From a virus: 21,974 nucleotides of DNA. Location of the stretch: positions 1 through 21,974 of the IMG/VR virus record IMGVR_UViG_3300033571_007200, one strand, 5' to 3'. A model generated the notes under the pieces. It saw nothing but the letters and a program-made list of their open reading frames with translations, did not search any database and was not told the origin of the DNA. The translations under genes and the position numbers were made by a program. Numbering within the stretch: the stretch's first letter is position 1; the number at the start of each line of letters is the position of its first letter. This document shows, piece after piece, positions 21,825-21,974 of this stretch.

Positions 21825-21974
21825 TCAGAAAGATTTATCCAAAACCCTCAAAGAAGTCAGATTGTCACGGTTCAGAATCCTCGTCGTTTCTGGTGCGTAG
21901 TGCGCTGGTTCTCCCAGTTCCCACGCTTGGTCGTAGTGAATCCATCCCCACACATCTACTTGCATGAACTCAGG
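21825..21974 (-). CDS. C-terminal end of unknown protein (partial)
   Basis: An open minus-strand frame enters from the right edge and ends at TGA 21827-21825. Its 49 residues read PEFMQVDVWGWIHYDQAW, then ELGEPAHYAPETTRILN, then RDNLTSLRVLDKSF. The composition is rich in Trp, His, Asp and Tyr and looks like real protein, and no competing frame does. A hairpin follows the stop. It is probably the gene upstream of the giant gene on the same strand, separated from it by about 400 bp of origin-like DNA. The family cannot be told from this fragment. Confidence 0.6.
   Translation of the reverse strand, partial: PEFMQVDVWGWIHYDQAWELGEPAHYAPETTRILNRDNLTSLRVLDKSF

Noticed and set aside
1-21974. tRNA genes, integrase and insertion sequences
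   Set aside because: I looked for T-loop patterns and transposase or recombinase motifs by eye on both strands and found none. A tRNAscan/Infernal run would be needed to exclude them fully.

Overview
The window reads as part of an actinobacteriophage genome (or a close phage-derived element). The evidence is a WhiB-type iron-sulfur regulator, an Rpf-like peptidoglycan glycosidase with a signal peptide, a primase-helicase, a single-stranded DNA-binding protein, a small-terminase-like protein and DnaA boxes of the actinobacterial TTGTCCACA type. Base composition looks close to balanced by eye. That fits a low- to mid-GC actinobacterial host, for example freshwater lineages, better than Streptomyces or Mycobacterium. 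This host assignment is an inference. No capsid, portal, tail, integrase, tRNA or CRISPR sequence was recognised.

Layout: (1) 1-331 is non-coding and holds a strong terminator, a DnaA box and a promoter. (2) 332-4990, plus strand: small ORFs and promoter cassettes around a SNF2/HARP helicase and a DUF932 protein, then two small unknown genes. (3) 5025-6647, minus strand: a zinc-ribbon protein overlapping a two-domain lysin, a twin hairpin repeat and a small acidic protein. (4) 6722-10976, plus strand: ssb, then a tight run of unknown zinc protein, WhiB, primase-helicase, terminase-small-like, RHH/zinc, Cys-rich and membrane protein genes. Most of these overlap by a few bases or are separated by a few. 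(5) 10973-21426, minus strand: a DUF5872-like gene coupled to a 3263-residue giant gene that fills almost half the window. (6) 21427-21824 is non-coding and origin-like. (7) 21825-21974 is the 3' end of another minus-strand gene.

The giant protein is the most striking object. Nine copies of a GLAS(T/A)S-like motif divide it into modules: three tandem HExxH metallopeptidase-like domains, an ADP-ribosyltransferase-like module, a Nudix module, two modules of unknown type and two DUF3626-like modules. It resembles the 'polyvalent' proteins of phages and conjugative elements, thought to be delivered with DNA to counter host defences. The regularly placed motif suggests processing sites or a conserved linker signal.

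Regulation shows two promoter styles. Five copies of a promoter-like element (TTGnnn, 17 bp, TAnnnT, with a conserved centre close to CCGAACYACCGATA) sit in intergenic gaps, four of them before Shine-Dalgarno-led genes. At least three other genes (helicase, the gene at 7232, the giant gene) have a -10 hexamer exactly 6 bp before the start codon, which predicts leaderless mRNAs. The segments before the helicase and before the DUF932 gene are diverged copies of one regulatory cassette.
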